Position numbers and translations under genes: made by a program. From the NCBI GenBank assembly GCA_013339765.2, contig CM023457.1, positions 73,396,717 through 73,460,716 of the forward strand: 64,000 nucleotides of DNA. Direction: 5' to 3'. Of the stretch, positions 23,226-32,662 are shown in pieces. A model generated the notes under the pieces. The model ran no database searches, had not been told where the DNA came from, and worked only from the letters and a program-made list of their open reading frames with translations. The DNA is from Haemaphysalis longicornis. Taxonomy: Eukaryota > Arthropoda > Arachnida > Ixodida > Ixodidae. Each line of letters begins with the position of its first letter. The first letter of the stretch is position 1.

Positions 23226-23534
23226 TTTTTAAGTGCGAATGCACTTCTTAAGCGACCCTGAATCACGCGTCCACCGTCCGTCCGCAGCCTAGCAACGGAG
23301 CTAGCTAGCGTGCCTAGCAACGGCGCCGGATTTCCGACGCGTGAGGGCGCTCGCGTAGCGCCTCCTCTCCCCCCTCGCCTACTCTCCAGCTCGCAACACC
23401 CTCTCTCGGCGCGCCAGCCAGGCCACTACACTATATAAAAAAATAACAGCATCCGGCGCCCGGTTTCGATCCGAGGACGTTGCGCCCGCAGCGCGACGCT
23501 CTACCGACTAAGCCACGGAAGCCACGCTGATTTC
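23222..23534 (-). repeat. Composite repeat with tRNA-like head
   Basis: A GC-rich block (cgcgtccaccgtccgtccgc, a pair of cctagcaacgg motifs, then gcgccagccaggccac) is joined to a tRNA-like sequence on the - strand at 23452-23527. A short palindrome (aagtgc-gaat-gcactt) marks the other end near 23232-23247. The arrangement fits a tRNA-headed SINE in - orientation. Confidence 0.5.
23452..23527 (-). pseudogene. tRNA-like sequence (tRNA-derived SINE head)
   Basis: Read on the - strand, it has an A box TGGCTTAGTCGG, a near-consensus B box GGATCGAAACC, a D arm, an imperfect anticodon stem whose loop would place GCG at 34-36 (Arg-type), and a T stem CTCGG/CCGGG. The acceptor stem pairs only if three extra bases (cgc) are looped out, and T54 of the T loop is A. 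A working tRNA is therefore unlikely. Confidence 0.5.
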
Positions 23535-23944
23535 AGAGTTAGGAACGCTCCTTATATCTTTAACGCATTCAAACTACGTCGTCAGTGGCGTTGCGTTGGC
23601 GACTCAGCGGCGTTATAGCGGCTTGATAACTGCGTGGTATACACGTGATACTACAAACCCGATGGAAGAGATGGAAGCGAAGGCGGCGAGGCGGTGGGCT
23701 GCGGGTGCCGAGCGCAAGCGCCGCAAGCGGGCCGACAACCGTGCATTCGCACTTTCACATTCTCCCCCTCGGGGAAATGCGGGGGACTTTTCTTCAAGAC
23801 AACTGCGATGTGTTTAATTTCGTCACATCTGTTGGTGGGGATGGGTACGCACCTTTTATGCTCCCTACGCCCTCTGGAAGCCGACAAGCCAGCCCAAGCC
23901 AAGCAAGCCGCAACTTCAAGGTTTACCGGTTGAGTTTGGTGTCC

Positions 23945-24460
23945 TGCCAGAAAGAAAGAAGGCTAAGACCGCCGCATCCAACAGCATGGTGTATGAAGCC
24001 ACTCCCCCCATCTTCCTGCAACAGCCCCGGGAACCACCATCGTTCCGCGGATCTGGTTGGAGAAAGTGGAGCGTGTTCGGATCTTGGCAAGTGGGACGAC
24101 AAAGAAATTTTCGGCATGTGTTTTTCTATTTGGAAGATGCAGCTCGAACTTGGTTGGAGAACCATGAAAGATCCCTGACTGACTGGACTCTCTTAAAAGC
24201 GATTTCCTTAAAACGTTCGCCACTGTCGTGTGTACTGAACGAGCCGCACTTTTGCTGGAAATGCGCACGCAACACCCCAACGAAGGGGTATTGATCTTTG
24301 TTGAGGAGTTGAAGAGATTGATTGGCTGTGTGGATCCGGTAAAGACCGAAAAAAAACTGTTTCTGATGCGAGAAGTAAACAAAGAGGTTTTTGCTTGCCT
24401 TGCCCGTTGTAGTGAAGGGTCTGGTGGAGTGTCGTGGCCAATCCGCTGAGCAGAGGGCAG
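23945..24460 (+). pseudogene. Gypsy-type gag, capsid remnant
   Basis: The capsid part of an LTR retrotransposon gag, which would form the particle shell. The reading frame switches several times. PPIFLQQPREPPSFRGS (about 24005) leads into an out-of-frame stretch. FYLEDAARTWLENHE then lies near 24124-24168, followed in another frame by ERAALLLEMRTQHPNEG and FVEELKRLIG (24238-24330). The order matches Gypsy gag capsids in ticks as I recall them. Frameshifts and stops make it non-functional. It opens the element that continues to about 29190 on the same strand. Confidence 0.75.
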
Positions 24461-25015
24461 AGTACTTGCGGAAGAGAAAGCTCCAGCAGGAAAGAAGCAG
24501 TTAGGAACCGGTCGGCCATGACGAAAGTGAGCCGGTGCCCTCGCGGTGTAGGCCCGAGGTCCGTCACTGGCGCTGCCGTCAGAGTAACCATCCGTCGCGG
24601 TGTAGTCCCGACGACAGCCCTGGACGCCGCTGGGAGAAGCTGGTGTTCGGCCCACGAGTGAACGGTGCGCCGTTGACGCGGCACGCGAGCAGCAAGGCCT
24701 CGTTTGGGGCCTAACCTCTCTCCCTCCCGCCGCTAGTCATCGGCACCGCCACGTTCTTCACCGTGGGACCATAATGGCAGTTTTGAGCTTCTCGGCGCAC
24801 ACAGCTCGTCAGCTCTGCGGATAGACCGTCGCTTGCCACCGACTTGCCGAAGTCAACAGCCCGTCTCCGCTCAATCCACCTTGCCAGCCACAGTGCACCT
24901 GCCCGTTTGGATTGTCACTGAATAGAACGCTTGTGTTCATTTGGATACATTGGCACGGCTCACGGCTCTCCGCGCGATCCTGCCCATTCCTTCACAACAC
25001 CCATAACCCTCTTAT
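24461..25015 (+). other. Interior of the first Gypsy element, unrecognisable
   Basis: GC-rich, frame-broken sequence between the capsid and the later gag segment. No domain was seen. It may contain a small insertion, since gag should be nearly continuous here. Confidence 0.4.
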
Positions 25016-25700
25016 GGCGGACGCCGAATTTGCCTCTGAGGTGGCGGCAATGACTCTTGAAGTCCGAAATGCGCTGGTTTCGGAGACGATTGGTGCCGGG
25101 GCTATTAGCTCCGACACACTACATGAGACCATCCGTGCAGTCGTGAGGAAGGAGGTGCAACACTTTTCCCGACGACGCCACAACCCCAAGTCGCTTCTTT
25201 GACTGACGTGATCCGTGAAGTTCAACACACTTTGCGGACTTCTACGCCGTCCGAAGAACCCCGCAAGCCCCAAGCGATGACTTACTCTATGGCTATTCGT
25301 CTACCCCTCCCACCTTGAACTCATGGTCAAGAGGTCCCGCCGTACCACAGCCACTATCGCCCACCCGACTCTTTGTAGTTCAAAACCAGACGCCGAGGAA
25401 GACAAACGTATGACGAACCCCCGATAACCGTCCACTGCGTTATCACTGCCGAGAGGCCGACCACATCTACTGTCGCTGCCCCTCCAAGAGGCTCGGTTTG
25501 CGAGGGTTCTCTGTAGACGCAACACGCCCCCGACCCAGCCAGCGCCCTACTGAAGTCGAAGATTACCTGTCCAACACCAACCGAGGTCCAGCGCGCTGCA
25601 ACCGTTCGCCGTCACCCTACCCATACCGATCGCAAGCCATCGAAGCAACGCAAACTTCACGTGTGGGGGTTCCCCAAGCCCACGTAAAGGAAACTTAACG
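25016..25700 (+). pseudogene. Gypsy-type gag, C-terminal part with damaged zinc knuckle
   Basis: The frame from ATGGCGGAC (25014) reads EFASEVAAMTLEVRNALVSE, then TIRAVVRKEVQHF (about 25127-25167), before a stop at 25200. At about 25430-25475 the nucleocapsid knuckle reads RYHCREADHIYCRC: the His and the last two Cys of CX2CX4HX4C are present, but the first Cys is Arg. The knuckle would bind the genomic RNA in an intact element. Arg/Pro-rich sequence follows (about 25505-25650). Confidence 0.65.
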
Positions 25701-25969
25701 CAGAAACGTCGGGGGGTAAAGTTGCACGATGGCAAAAAAATGAAAACACTCCAACGACGCAACGATTCGACGAAGACCGTGATCTACAACATGCCCTCAG
25801 GCCGACGACTCGATTGACTCCCGAGCACAGCAACAACACGGAACGACGTGTACCCGACATGACCGAGCCTGCTGCTGAGAAGACAGCGACGATGCATAGT
25901 GCCCGACCTTAAACACGCACAAGCCGAGATACGATGCCCCGATTCACCCGGAAGTCTAGGAAGGCGGCC

Positions 25970-26240
25970 TCCAACGTCCGGTTGTCTATAGACGGCTTTG
26001 TAGTCGCCCTCATTGACACAGGCGCCGAATATTCAGTATTGAGCGGATCACACACACACGCACAGCAGGAGGCAATCTCGTAGCGCCAAGTGGAACGTAC
26101 ACATCCCGCGTCACCATCGACGGTACCACGTATCCCGCTACGTTCGTCATTTCGCCCAACTGCTCCTGCGACTGGAATTCTTAGACGGACAACAGTGCAA
26201 TAATTGATTTGCAGACCAAGTCGATAACTGTCCTGTGATC
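25970..26240 (+). pseudogene. Gypsy-type aspartic protease remnant
   Basis: The retropepsin-like domain that would cleave the polyprotein. LSIDGFVVALIDTGAEYSVL (about 25985-26043) has the intact DTG active-site triad; the flap region VTIDGTTYPATFVISPNC follows near 26110-26165. A stop (tag) lies near 26184, then IIDLQTKSITVL. The catalytic triad survives, but the stop and a frame break before the flap make it non-functional. Confidence 0.75.
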
Positions 26241-26483
26241 ACTCTATGACACCGGAACCAAAACACCGTGCTGCTGTAGAGATCGCCGATGATCACGTCC
26301 CCCTGCCAACCCGCGCAAGCTTGATGATAAGTCTACTGTGAAGATGCTGCTCCCGACGTCGTAGCTATTGCAGAGTGACCTTTGCTTCTTGAACATGGTG
26401 TCCCCGTCGTAAGAGGCACTGAGTGCTTTAAACAATGCCAATCCCACATTTTAATCACTAATTTTACCGAGGAGTACTAGCAT

Positions 26484-27490
26484 ATGAACAAGAGTGCTTC
26501 AATCGCGGACCTCCAAGAAACGCAAGAAGCAAGTGACGTGTTAGCGGTCGCCGACTTTGAACGCGCAGCTTCCGCATCCCTTCGATGTGAACCCGGCGCT
26601 AACGCAAGAGAAACGGAACAAATTAGCTTTGCTGTGCCGCTACAGCGAGTGTTTTTTCTCGAACTCAAAAATTACGTCACTCCTCTAGCGAAGCGCCGAA
26701 TAACCGAGGATGGTGCCGCACCTACCCGACAGTCACCGTACCGGGTGTCTTCACATGAGTGGGAAGCCATCTGTACACAAGTGGAAGACATGCTCAGCGA
26801 CGATATTTTACAGGCATCGAAAAACCCCTGGGCTGCGCCAGTCGTATTTGTGAAGAAAAAAGACTGCACATTACTGTTTTACATTGCTATCGGTGACTGA
26901 ACAAAATCACCAGTAAGGATGTGTACCCCCTGCCACGCATCGACGACGCGCTCGACCACGTCTGCCACGCGAAGTACTTCTCGTCTATGGATCCAAAGAC
27001 AGGCTGCTGTGAAATAGAAGTGGACAAGAGAGACCGAGAGGACTGCATTTATAACCCCGGATGGCCTTTACAAGGTGATGCCGTTCGGTCTGTGCACAGC
27101 ACCAGCAACGGTTCAGTCAGCGACGGTGCTTTCGCCCGATCTTTCGACGAACACCTTGCAAGGTTGGAGAGTGCCGCTTTGCGTACGAGGAACTCATTTT
27201 TGGGCCATGTTGTCAAGGCCGCGGGAGTCCTGCCTGACCCGGCGAAAACTTCAGCCATAGCGAACTTCCACCAAAGACCGGAAGACAAGAATGGCGTGCG
27301 AAGATTTCTCGGCCTGTGCGCGTACTACCGGCGTTTCGTCGCCAACTTCGCACCAATTAAAGAGCCACTCACGCGCTTGACGAAAGATCGCATCCCTTTC
27401 AGCTGGGAAAACGCCCAAGAGGAAGCATTCTGCGAGCTGCAACAATGCCGGCAAAACCCGCCCGTGCTTGCTCATTTTGATGAAAACGTC
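26484..27490 (+). pseudogene. Gypsy-type reverse transcriptase remnant, YXDD region missing
   Basis: The N-terminal fingers are recognisable: SPYRVSSHEWEAI, then NPWAAPVVFVKKKD (to about 26865). After a frame break come DVYPLPRIDDALDHV (26916-26960) and, in another frame, MPFGLCTAPAT (27078-27110). Only about ten codons later the frame reads SFDEHLARLE (27141-27170). In the family about 30 residues, including the YXDD catalytic motif, lie between these points, so a deletion removed the active site. The connection region is well kept: GHVVKAAGVLPDPAKT and FLGLCAYYRRFVANFAPI (to about 27360). It cannot synthesise DNA. Confidence 0.82.
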
Positions 27491-27870
27491 TAAACGGAAA
27501 TGCACACGGACGCCATTGATGTAGGCTTGGGTGCCATCCTCGTCCTAAAGCAAAGCGGTTGTGAAAAAGTAATCGACTATGCCAGCCGTGGTCTGTCGAA
27601 GGAGAAAAATTACTCAAGCCTCTGAGAAGGAGTGCCTCGCAATATATGGGCCATTTCAAAATTTCGCTGATACGTGTATGATTGACCGTTCATGGTTGTG
27701 ACAGATCACCGCGCGCTGTGTTGGCTCGCCAATTTGAAGGACCCCTCTGGCCGTCTTGGGCGGTGGAGTTTGCGCCTGCAAGAGTTCCACGTTACAATCG
27801 TCTATAAATACGGCAGGAAACACTCTGACGCCGACTGCCTGTCCCGCTCCCCCGTTGACCCACAACCGCA
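27485..27870 (+). pseudogene. Gypsy-type RNase H remnant
   Basis: It follows the RT connection directly, as in intact elements. MHTDAIDVGLGAILVLKQSG holds the first catalytic Asp (27500-27560), then DYASRGLSKEKNYS and, after a stop and frame change, SEKECLAIYG with the Glu (27617-27648). VVTDHRALCWLANLKDPSG (27694-27750) and KHSDADCLSRSPVDP (27818-27862) follow. A stop (taa at 27491) and a frame shift near 27620 disrupt it. Confidence 0.8.
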
Positions 27871-28034
27871 AAACTCCGGTGAAAACAGCGTGCTCTTCGG
27901 AGTCGTGAGGGAGAGCGTACTAGACACCAAGCACTGTGCCGACCCCGACTTACGCGTCATGATCAACTACCTCGAAGGATGCAACGTCTCTGTGCATAGG
28001 GCTACCAGTATTCTGCGTCAAAAAGTCCGTCCTC

Positions 28035-29160
28035 GTGAAAAATTCCAGCCCTGAAACGAGAACGGATTGTTTTCCTGTCATCGCCGCAGACCTCCGTGAC
28101 GAAATTTTGGAAGGATTCCACGATCACCCGTCTTCCCGACATCTCGGCACAGCTCGCACTATTGGAAAAATCAAAAAGAAGTGTTACTGCCCCGCCTTAC
28201 ATCCGACGTCACCCACCACGTCCGGAGCTGCCGTGACTGCTAGCGACGAAAAAGACCAGCGACGAGAAAGATTGGAATGGACCTTCTGGGACCGTTAGCC
28301 TACGTTACGATCCGAGAATAAATGGATTATCGACGCCATCCACTACGTCCGGAGCTGCCATGAATGCCAGCGACGAAAAAGACCAGTCACGAGAAACAGA
28401 TGGGAATGGACCTTCTGGGCCCGTTAGCCTACGTTACGATCTGAAAACAAGTGGATTGTCGACGTCACCCACTACGTCCGGAGCTGCCGTGACTGCCAGC
28501 GACGAAAAAGAGCAGCGACGAGAAACAGATTGGAATGGACCTTCTGGGCCTGTTATGATTCGTCATGATCCGAGAACAACTGGATTGTCGTAGCGACAGA
28601 CTGCATAGCGTAGCGCTATGCAGAGACCGCCGCTCTTCCGAGGGGGACTGCACAAGAAGTCGCTAAGTTCTTCATAAACCAACTAGGGCTGCGACATGGA
28701 GCCGCTGAAGTTCTAATCACGGACCACGGAACAGCCTTCACTGCGGGCCTTATGCAAGGAATCTTGCGCTACAGCAGCACGGATCACCGAAGAACGACGG
28801 CGTACCACCTCCAAACGAACAGACTAACGGAACGTCTGAACAAGACGATCGCGGATATGCTGTATATGTACGTCGACCTTTAACATAAGATTTGGGACGA
28901 AGTCCTTTTGTATGTCACGTTTGCGTACAACCCGGCTATCCAGGAAACTACGCAGATGACACCGTTCGAGCTTGTCTACGGAAGACTGCTGACTACAATG
29001 CTTGCCGCCATGCTTCCGCACATAGAAGGCGACGACCTCAACGCCGACATCCACGGATACCTCCAGCGTGCCGAGGAGGCCCGCAAGATCGCTCGAGTTT
29101 GCACAACGGACCAGCAGCTGGTGGATGCCGGACGATGCAACCTCCGACTCCTAGATGCCG
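28035..29160 (+). pseudogene. Gypsy-type integrase remnant with triplicated segment
   Basis: The zinc-binding HHCC domain is visible: a HDHPSSRHLGTARTIGKIKK segment gives the two His, and the Cys pair lies in VRSCRDC, interrupted by a stop in the first repeat. This Cys-pair region through the start of the catalytic core (MDLLGP) is present three times. The core continues with VLITDHGTAFTAGLMQ (28714-28760), RRTTAYHLQTN and LTERLNKTIADMLYMYVD (28825-28880), then FAYNPAIQETTQMTPFELVY (28920-28979). AYLQRAEEARKIARV-like sequence ends it near 29100. Several stops make it dead. No 3' LTR was found after it. Confidence 0.82.
28200..28590 (+). repeat. Three tandem copies of a 127-129 bp integrase segment
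   Basis: The landmark gtccggagctgcc recurs at 28220, 28347 and 28476, giving periods of 127 and 129. Each unit contains gcgacgaaaaaga and ggaatggaccttctgg, and ends near a tggattgtcg or tggattatcg block. The segment spans the Cys pair of the integrase zinc domain to the first strand of the catalytic core. It is an expansion inside a dead gene. Confidence 0.9.
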
Positions 29161-29224
29161 CTCCTCTGTCACGCGAGAGGGGAAGAGGCGAACCTCTTTC
29201 GACCCTCTGGGAAGGAGATATTTT

Positions 29225-29870
29225 CCTGACATTAATGATTTGCTTTTCCTGTTGGAAGTTTTCGCAGCTGCGGGAGCATGGCATGTGCGGTCCCTGACAG
29301 TTTGCACAGGTGAAGGTGGTGGAGTCCGTTTTCAGGGGGGCGGTTCTGTGCGGCGCATTTCGCACAGGTTTGCCGCGGCAAGACGTTATACCGTGCCCGA
29401 ACCGCTGGCAGCGGCGCGGGTTAGGTATGTAGGGACGTACTTGACCTGTTGAATGTCAAGATATGCTTTTTTGGTATCTGTACATTTTTCACGACGGATG
29501 ATGATGCCCCTAACAGCTGTAATGCCTTGATCCTTCAAGCCTTCCAGATGGTCGGCCTCTGTTTCGCTTAGCAAATATAGCTCAGATATCACACCCTACA
29601 AACTGTTGAGGCTGCGGTGGGGCGGGACGCTGATGTCCAAATCTGCCATGCGGGTTTGTATCGGGAGATTAGTGGCTTGCTGCCGCGTTTAATTTCAACC
29701 ACCACTTCCCCTGTTCGTAGTTTGTTTGCCTCGAAAGATTTATCAATGATTCCTTCAAGGAACTTTCAAACGAGGAATACAGACTGGGAGGAGACGAGTT
29801 TCGATTTATCTACTGATTCAATGACCAAAAGACAGGGATAGTTGTCACGTTTCGGAATGTTGATGGTTGG
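29225..29870 (-). pseudogene. LINE ORF1 (I/Jockey-like) remnant
   Basis: Read on the - strand from about 29870: SFEANKLRTGEVVVEI (near 29725), then LLSETEADHLEGLKDQGITA and VRGIIIRREKC (29590-29485), then a zinc-knuckle-like TCANCQGPHMPCSRSC and QQEKQIINVRKI (29315-29210). These are in the order expected for the RNA-binding ORF1 of I/Jockey-type LINEs. Frame shifts separate the blocks and the central zinc knuckles are lost. It lies opposite in strand to the Gypsy integrase ending at about 29160, so one element probably inserted beside or into the other. Confidence 0.65.
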
Positions 29871-29989
29871 AAGAGATGGGAACGAAATTTCGGTGCGGCC
29901 GGTGCATCACCTGAACCCTACACCTATAAAGACATCGCCACAATCGGGTACAGCTTGTTTGGGGGCTCGGGGTTCGCGGTGTCGCTAAT

Positions 29990-30354
29990 ACCGTCAACAA
30001 GATTACTCAAGGTGCACCATGCGGGGAAATTGTTGAAATTCGGAACTTGCGAACTGGGACCATTGTCCGTCACTACTTAAACCGGCAAACCATAGAACTC
30101 GAACACAGAGCGGACAGCTTCAACTGTTTAGTGTGAGTCGACCATGGCCCTCTTTTTCCGCGAAGTCCATGTGTACACACTTCCAGTTGTTAAAACACCG
30201 CATCCATTGCTGCAATGGTGCGCCGGAATCGATGCTCGAACACTGTCACAAATTTCGCATTTCTTGACACACTCCTCGCAATCTGTATATGCTAGGCCAG
30301 CAAACCATTCCTCGAGCCAACATCTTCAATTGCGGATTTACCGTCACACGATAA
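29990..30354 (-). pseudogene. Second Gypsy element: integrase remnant
   Basis: On the - strand the zinc-domain helix QLKMLARGMVCWPSIYR (about 30330-30280) is followed by ECVKKCEICDSVRASIPAHH with the Cys pair, then in other frames KCVHMDFAEKEG (near 30165), SVFEFYGLPV and VVTDNGPSS (30105-30050), the latter holding the second Asp of the DDE core. Stops and frame shifts are present. The expected RNase H and most of RT are missing between this block and the RT fingers on the other side of the MITE at 30355-30525. Confidence 0.7.
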
Positions 30355-30525
30355 TAGAGAGTTTTAGCTAAGCGTTTTCGACGGTCTGCTCCGGTATCGG
30401 CGGCACGCTCAGCGCAACCGGAGCCAATGCTGTTCGCGGCCGAGCGCGCCACGCATGCGCAATGGCGCTCGCGCTCGCTATCGGAGCGGAGCGGACCGTG
30501 AAAGACGGTCAGCTAAAGCTCTCTA
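30355..30525. mobile_element. MITE inserted in the second Gypsy element
   Basis: A 171-bp GC-rich element with imperfect terminal inverted repeats: TAGAGAGTTTTAGCTAAGCG on the left and, inverted, TAGAGAGCTTTAGCTGACCG on the right. The terminal TA probably represents the target duplication. It interrupts the RT frame directly after the residues CGD and supplies the stop codon. On the far side the sequence resumes with RVTVNP, the normal next residues in this RT family. No coding capacity. Confidence 0.75.
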
Positions 30526-30920
30526 GTCACCGCAAAGCCTTACACTGTCGTCGTCTTTCAAAACCGTGACTTGGGGCGTTGCCCAGTCACTGTGCTGAAC
30601 TCTGTAGATAATGTCGGCTTGTTCCAAGCTTTTTAGCTCAGTTTCTATGCTTCCGTGAAGTGCGTAAGGCTCTGGCCTCGCTTTGCAAAAAATTGGCTGG
30701 GCAGTTTCTTCCAACACCAAGCTTCCTTTAAAACCTCTGATGAAAGCAAAGCCCCTTTTCCAACACGCCACCGTACTTTTGTTTCAAAGACAGTTTCGTT
30801 GTGACCATGTTTACAGACGTCACTGGTCTCCAGTTTAAGCGCACTTGCGAGAACCAATTCCAGCCCAGTAAATTCGGCATAACAAGACCCTTGACGTTTC
30901 GCACAAGGATCAACGGCAAA
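30526..30920 (-). pseudogene. Second Gypsy element: RT N-terminal (fingers) remnant
   Basis: The frame 30771-30523 (-) reads GFKGSLVLEETAQPIF, then KARPEPYALHGSIETELKSL, DWATPQVTVLKDDDSVRLCG, and ends in the MITE. This is the start of RT in K02A2.6-like Gypsy elements as I know them. The upstream frame (to about 30920) holds the protease-RT linker. The catalytic YXDD palm is absent from the locus. Confidence 0.78.
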
Positions 30921-31009
30921 TTGTGGTCCTTCTCTTCATAGGTTACACGAACCTGAACTCGCTCTTACTGGTATCGAGCTTCTGTTGTAGGCTGTTAGAC
31001 TTACGTTTG

Positions 31010-31345
31010 TATTTTTGACAGTGCTTGTGCGAACGTTTTTCGAAACTCTTTTGCTCATTATTGAGACTGCCGCTCCTGTGTCAACACACATCTCACCTGT
31101 TTGCCATCAAGCACTACACTTACAAAGTACGCCTCCGCTTTGGGCGTTGTTTCTACTTTGAACAGCACAGTTTCTTCAGTGGCAGCATCTGCGCTGGTTA
31201 CAGACCTGATCTTCGTTCTGCACATTATCGCCAAGTGCCCCGTTTTCGAGAATTTAGCACTTGCTTGCTAAATGCAGACACTTCTTTCCGCCATGTGCAC
31301 TACCGCACCTAATACACGCAACTAAAGGCGGAAAGTTCTTTTTAC
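31010..31345 (-). pseudogene. Second Gypsy element: zinc knuckles and protease remnant
   Basis: On the - strand, ACIRCGSAHGGKKC (about 31320-31279) is a zinc knuckle with one residue deleted (CX2CX3HX4C). A second knuckle survives as KTGHLAIMCRTKIR (about 31240-31200) without its first Cys pair. Farther on, CVDTGAAVSIMSK (about 31085-31048) is the protease active site with an intact DTG. Stops and frame changes separate the three pieces. Confidence 0.72.
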
Positions 31346-31364
31346 CTGATGGTGCAGACTCTCG

Positions 31365-31985
31365 TTACCAGCAGACGTCTTCCATGGCACCCGCACTGCT
31401 TGCTGTGTCGTTGCTGCGCGCTTCCTTGCTCTGCGCTAGCGCTGCTTCCATCCCCAACGCGGAGCTGTAGGCCTTTTCGAAGGTGAGGTCGTGGTCTTCC
31501 ATCGCTAGAAGCTTGCAGCGGATGGCGTCGATGTGCAGTCCGACTATGAAGCTGTCTCGAATCGCCTCTTCCTGAAAGGTGCCGAAGTTGCACGTGGCTG
31601 CCATTTTCTTAACCTCGACGATGAAGTAACTGATGCCTTTACCTGGGCATTGGTCTGAACGGTAGAACTTGTACCTTTCCACTGCCACGGAGCGCTTCGG
31701 TGTGTAGTGCTTTCGCAGGGTCCTAACCACATCTTCCAAGCTGGCTTCTGCAGGAGTCTTCGAAAACAACAGGTTTTGAAGCGTTATAAACGCGGCCTCC
31801 CTAATGAGCACCAAGAACACCTGCTGCTTCGTTGCCTGTCTATCATGTTAGCAGTTGCGAATGCTTCAAAGCGTCGAACCTAGACGTCGAAGTCACCTTT
31901 TTCCTGCGAAAGGTCTGGAAAGCTAATCGCCGTGGTAGTTGGTTGTCCCGTTGTCATCGTTTGTTGCGTTGAATCCATCCCATCC
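31365..31985 (-). pseudogene. Second Gypsy element: gag remnant
   Basis: The gag start region is near 31955 (- strand), with MTTGQPTTTAISFPDLSQE and then a stop. The main frame 31820-31365 reads AEASLEDVVRTLRKHYTPK, FYRSDQCPGKGISYFIVEVK, CNFGTFQEEAIRDSFIVGL and LTFEKAYSSALGMEAAL, typical of capsid sequences in K02A2.6-like Gypsy elements. It is 151 codons long. It lies just inside the LTR at 31996-32238 and reads away from it, as expected. Confidence 0.82.
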
Positions 31986-31995
31986 TCGTCGCCAT

Positions 31996-32238
31996 TGTTG
32001 GGTTTGGAAATGACTGGAGCAAGACGACTCGGCAGCAGAGTCTTACTGCTTATTTCGACGCAGGGACTGGCGTCAGTACACGATACAAGTCAAGAAGAAC
32101 ACAGATATGGCTGCAGGCTTATAAAGCCAGCGCACACTACGTCTCCGCCGCGCAGACGGGCGCTCATATCTTATCAAGAGACAGACGGCGCGTGCGCTTT
32201 GCAGAACACCGCAACACGTCAAGCTTCCCGGTGTAACA
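31996..32238 (-). repeat. 5' LTR of the second Gypsy element (243 bp)
   Basis: On the - strand it starts TGTTACACC (at 32238) and ends CCCAACA (at 31996), giving the TG...CA ends of an LTR. A TATA-like tttataag lies at about 32125-32118, followed by a pyrimidine-rich leader. Just inside is atggcgacgaggatgggat, a likely primer-binding region, then gag. No second LTR was found, so the element is 3'-truncated and its age cannot be read from LTR divergence. Confidence 0.65.
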
Positions 32239-32632
32239 CAAGCCATGGGAATGCACCCTGAAAAGAAAGGTGCGTTTTCAGCCCAACACTGTTCCTTCAT
32301 ACCTGCACCGTAATGTTCTGAGCGAACGCCTAGCCCCGAAACATAGCTTACCTCCAAAATAGATGGCTTTAGCACCGATAAGTGAGCAAAATAAACGCCA
32401 ACAATCTATTCAAGTGTTGATGCGGTCACTGCCGAAAGATCGGCCATCTGGTGTTTTTGTTTTAGTTGGCGGTGTGGCCACTTTTTACTAGTTTTTCGCA
32501 CCTGACTTGAAAGATGGCCCATCCCGTATTTTTTGCTTGATATTTTTGTACTTTGGGTGGGCATTATTTCGGGATTTTATGGTAATGCGAAACGGTAACG
32601 ATTTTGTGAAAACTTTCCTTTCTTTCCAACAG

Positions 32633-32662
32633 GCATCCGCGGCACTTCTCCGGCGCCTCCAG
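32633..32662 (+). other. 30-nt splice-flanked block (candidate microexon), copy C
   Basis: Same length and same flanks as the blocks at 13526 and 17490: tttctttccaacag before and gttagt after. The content has diverged to encode ASAALLRRLQ against PSAALLQWPQ. The splice flanks are conserved in all three copies. Confidence 0.42.

Noticed and set aside
23452..23527. A functional tRNA-Arg gene
   Set aside because: The acceptor stem needs a three-base bulge, the T loop lacks T54, and it is embedded in a longer repeat.
28200..28590. A CRISPR-like or satellite array
   Set aside because: Only three units, and they are coding sequence of an integrase, so it is an internal duplication.
28892..29452. 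A 186-codon open frame on + as a gene
   Set aside because: It is an out-of-frame shadow of the Gypsy integrase and crosses into the neighbouring LINE on the other strand.
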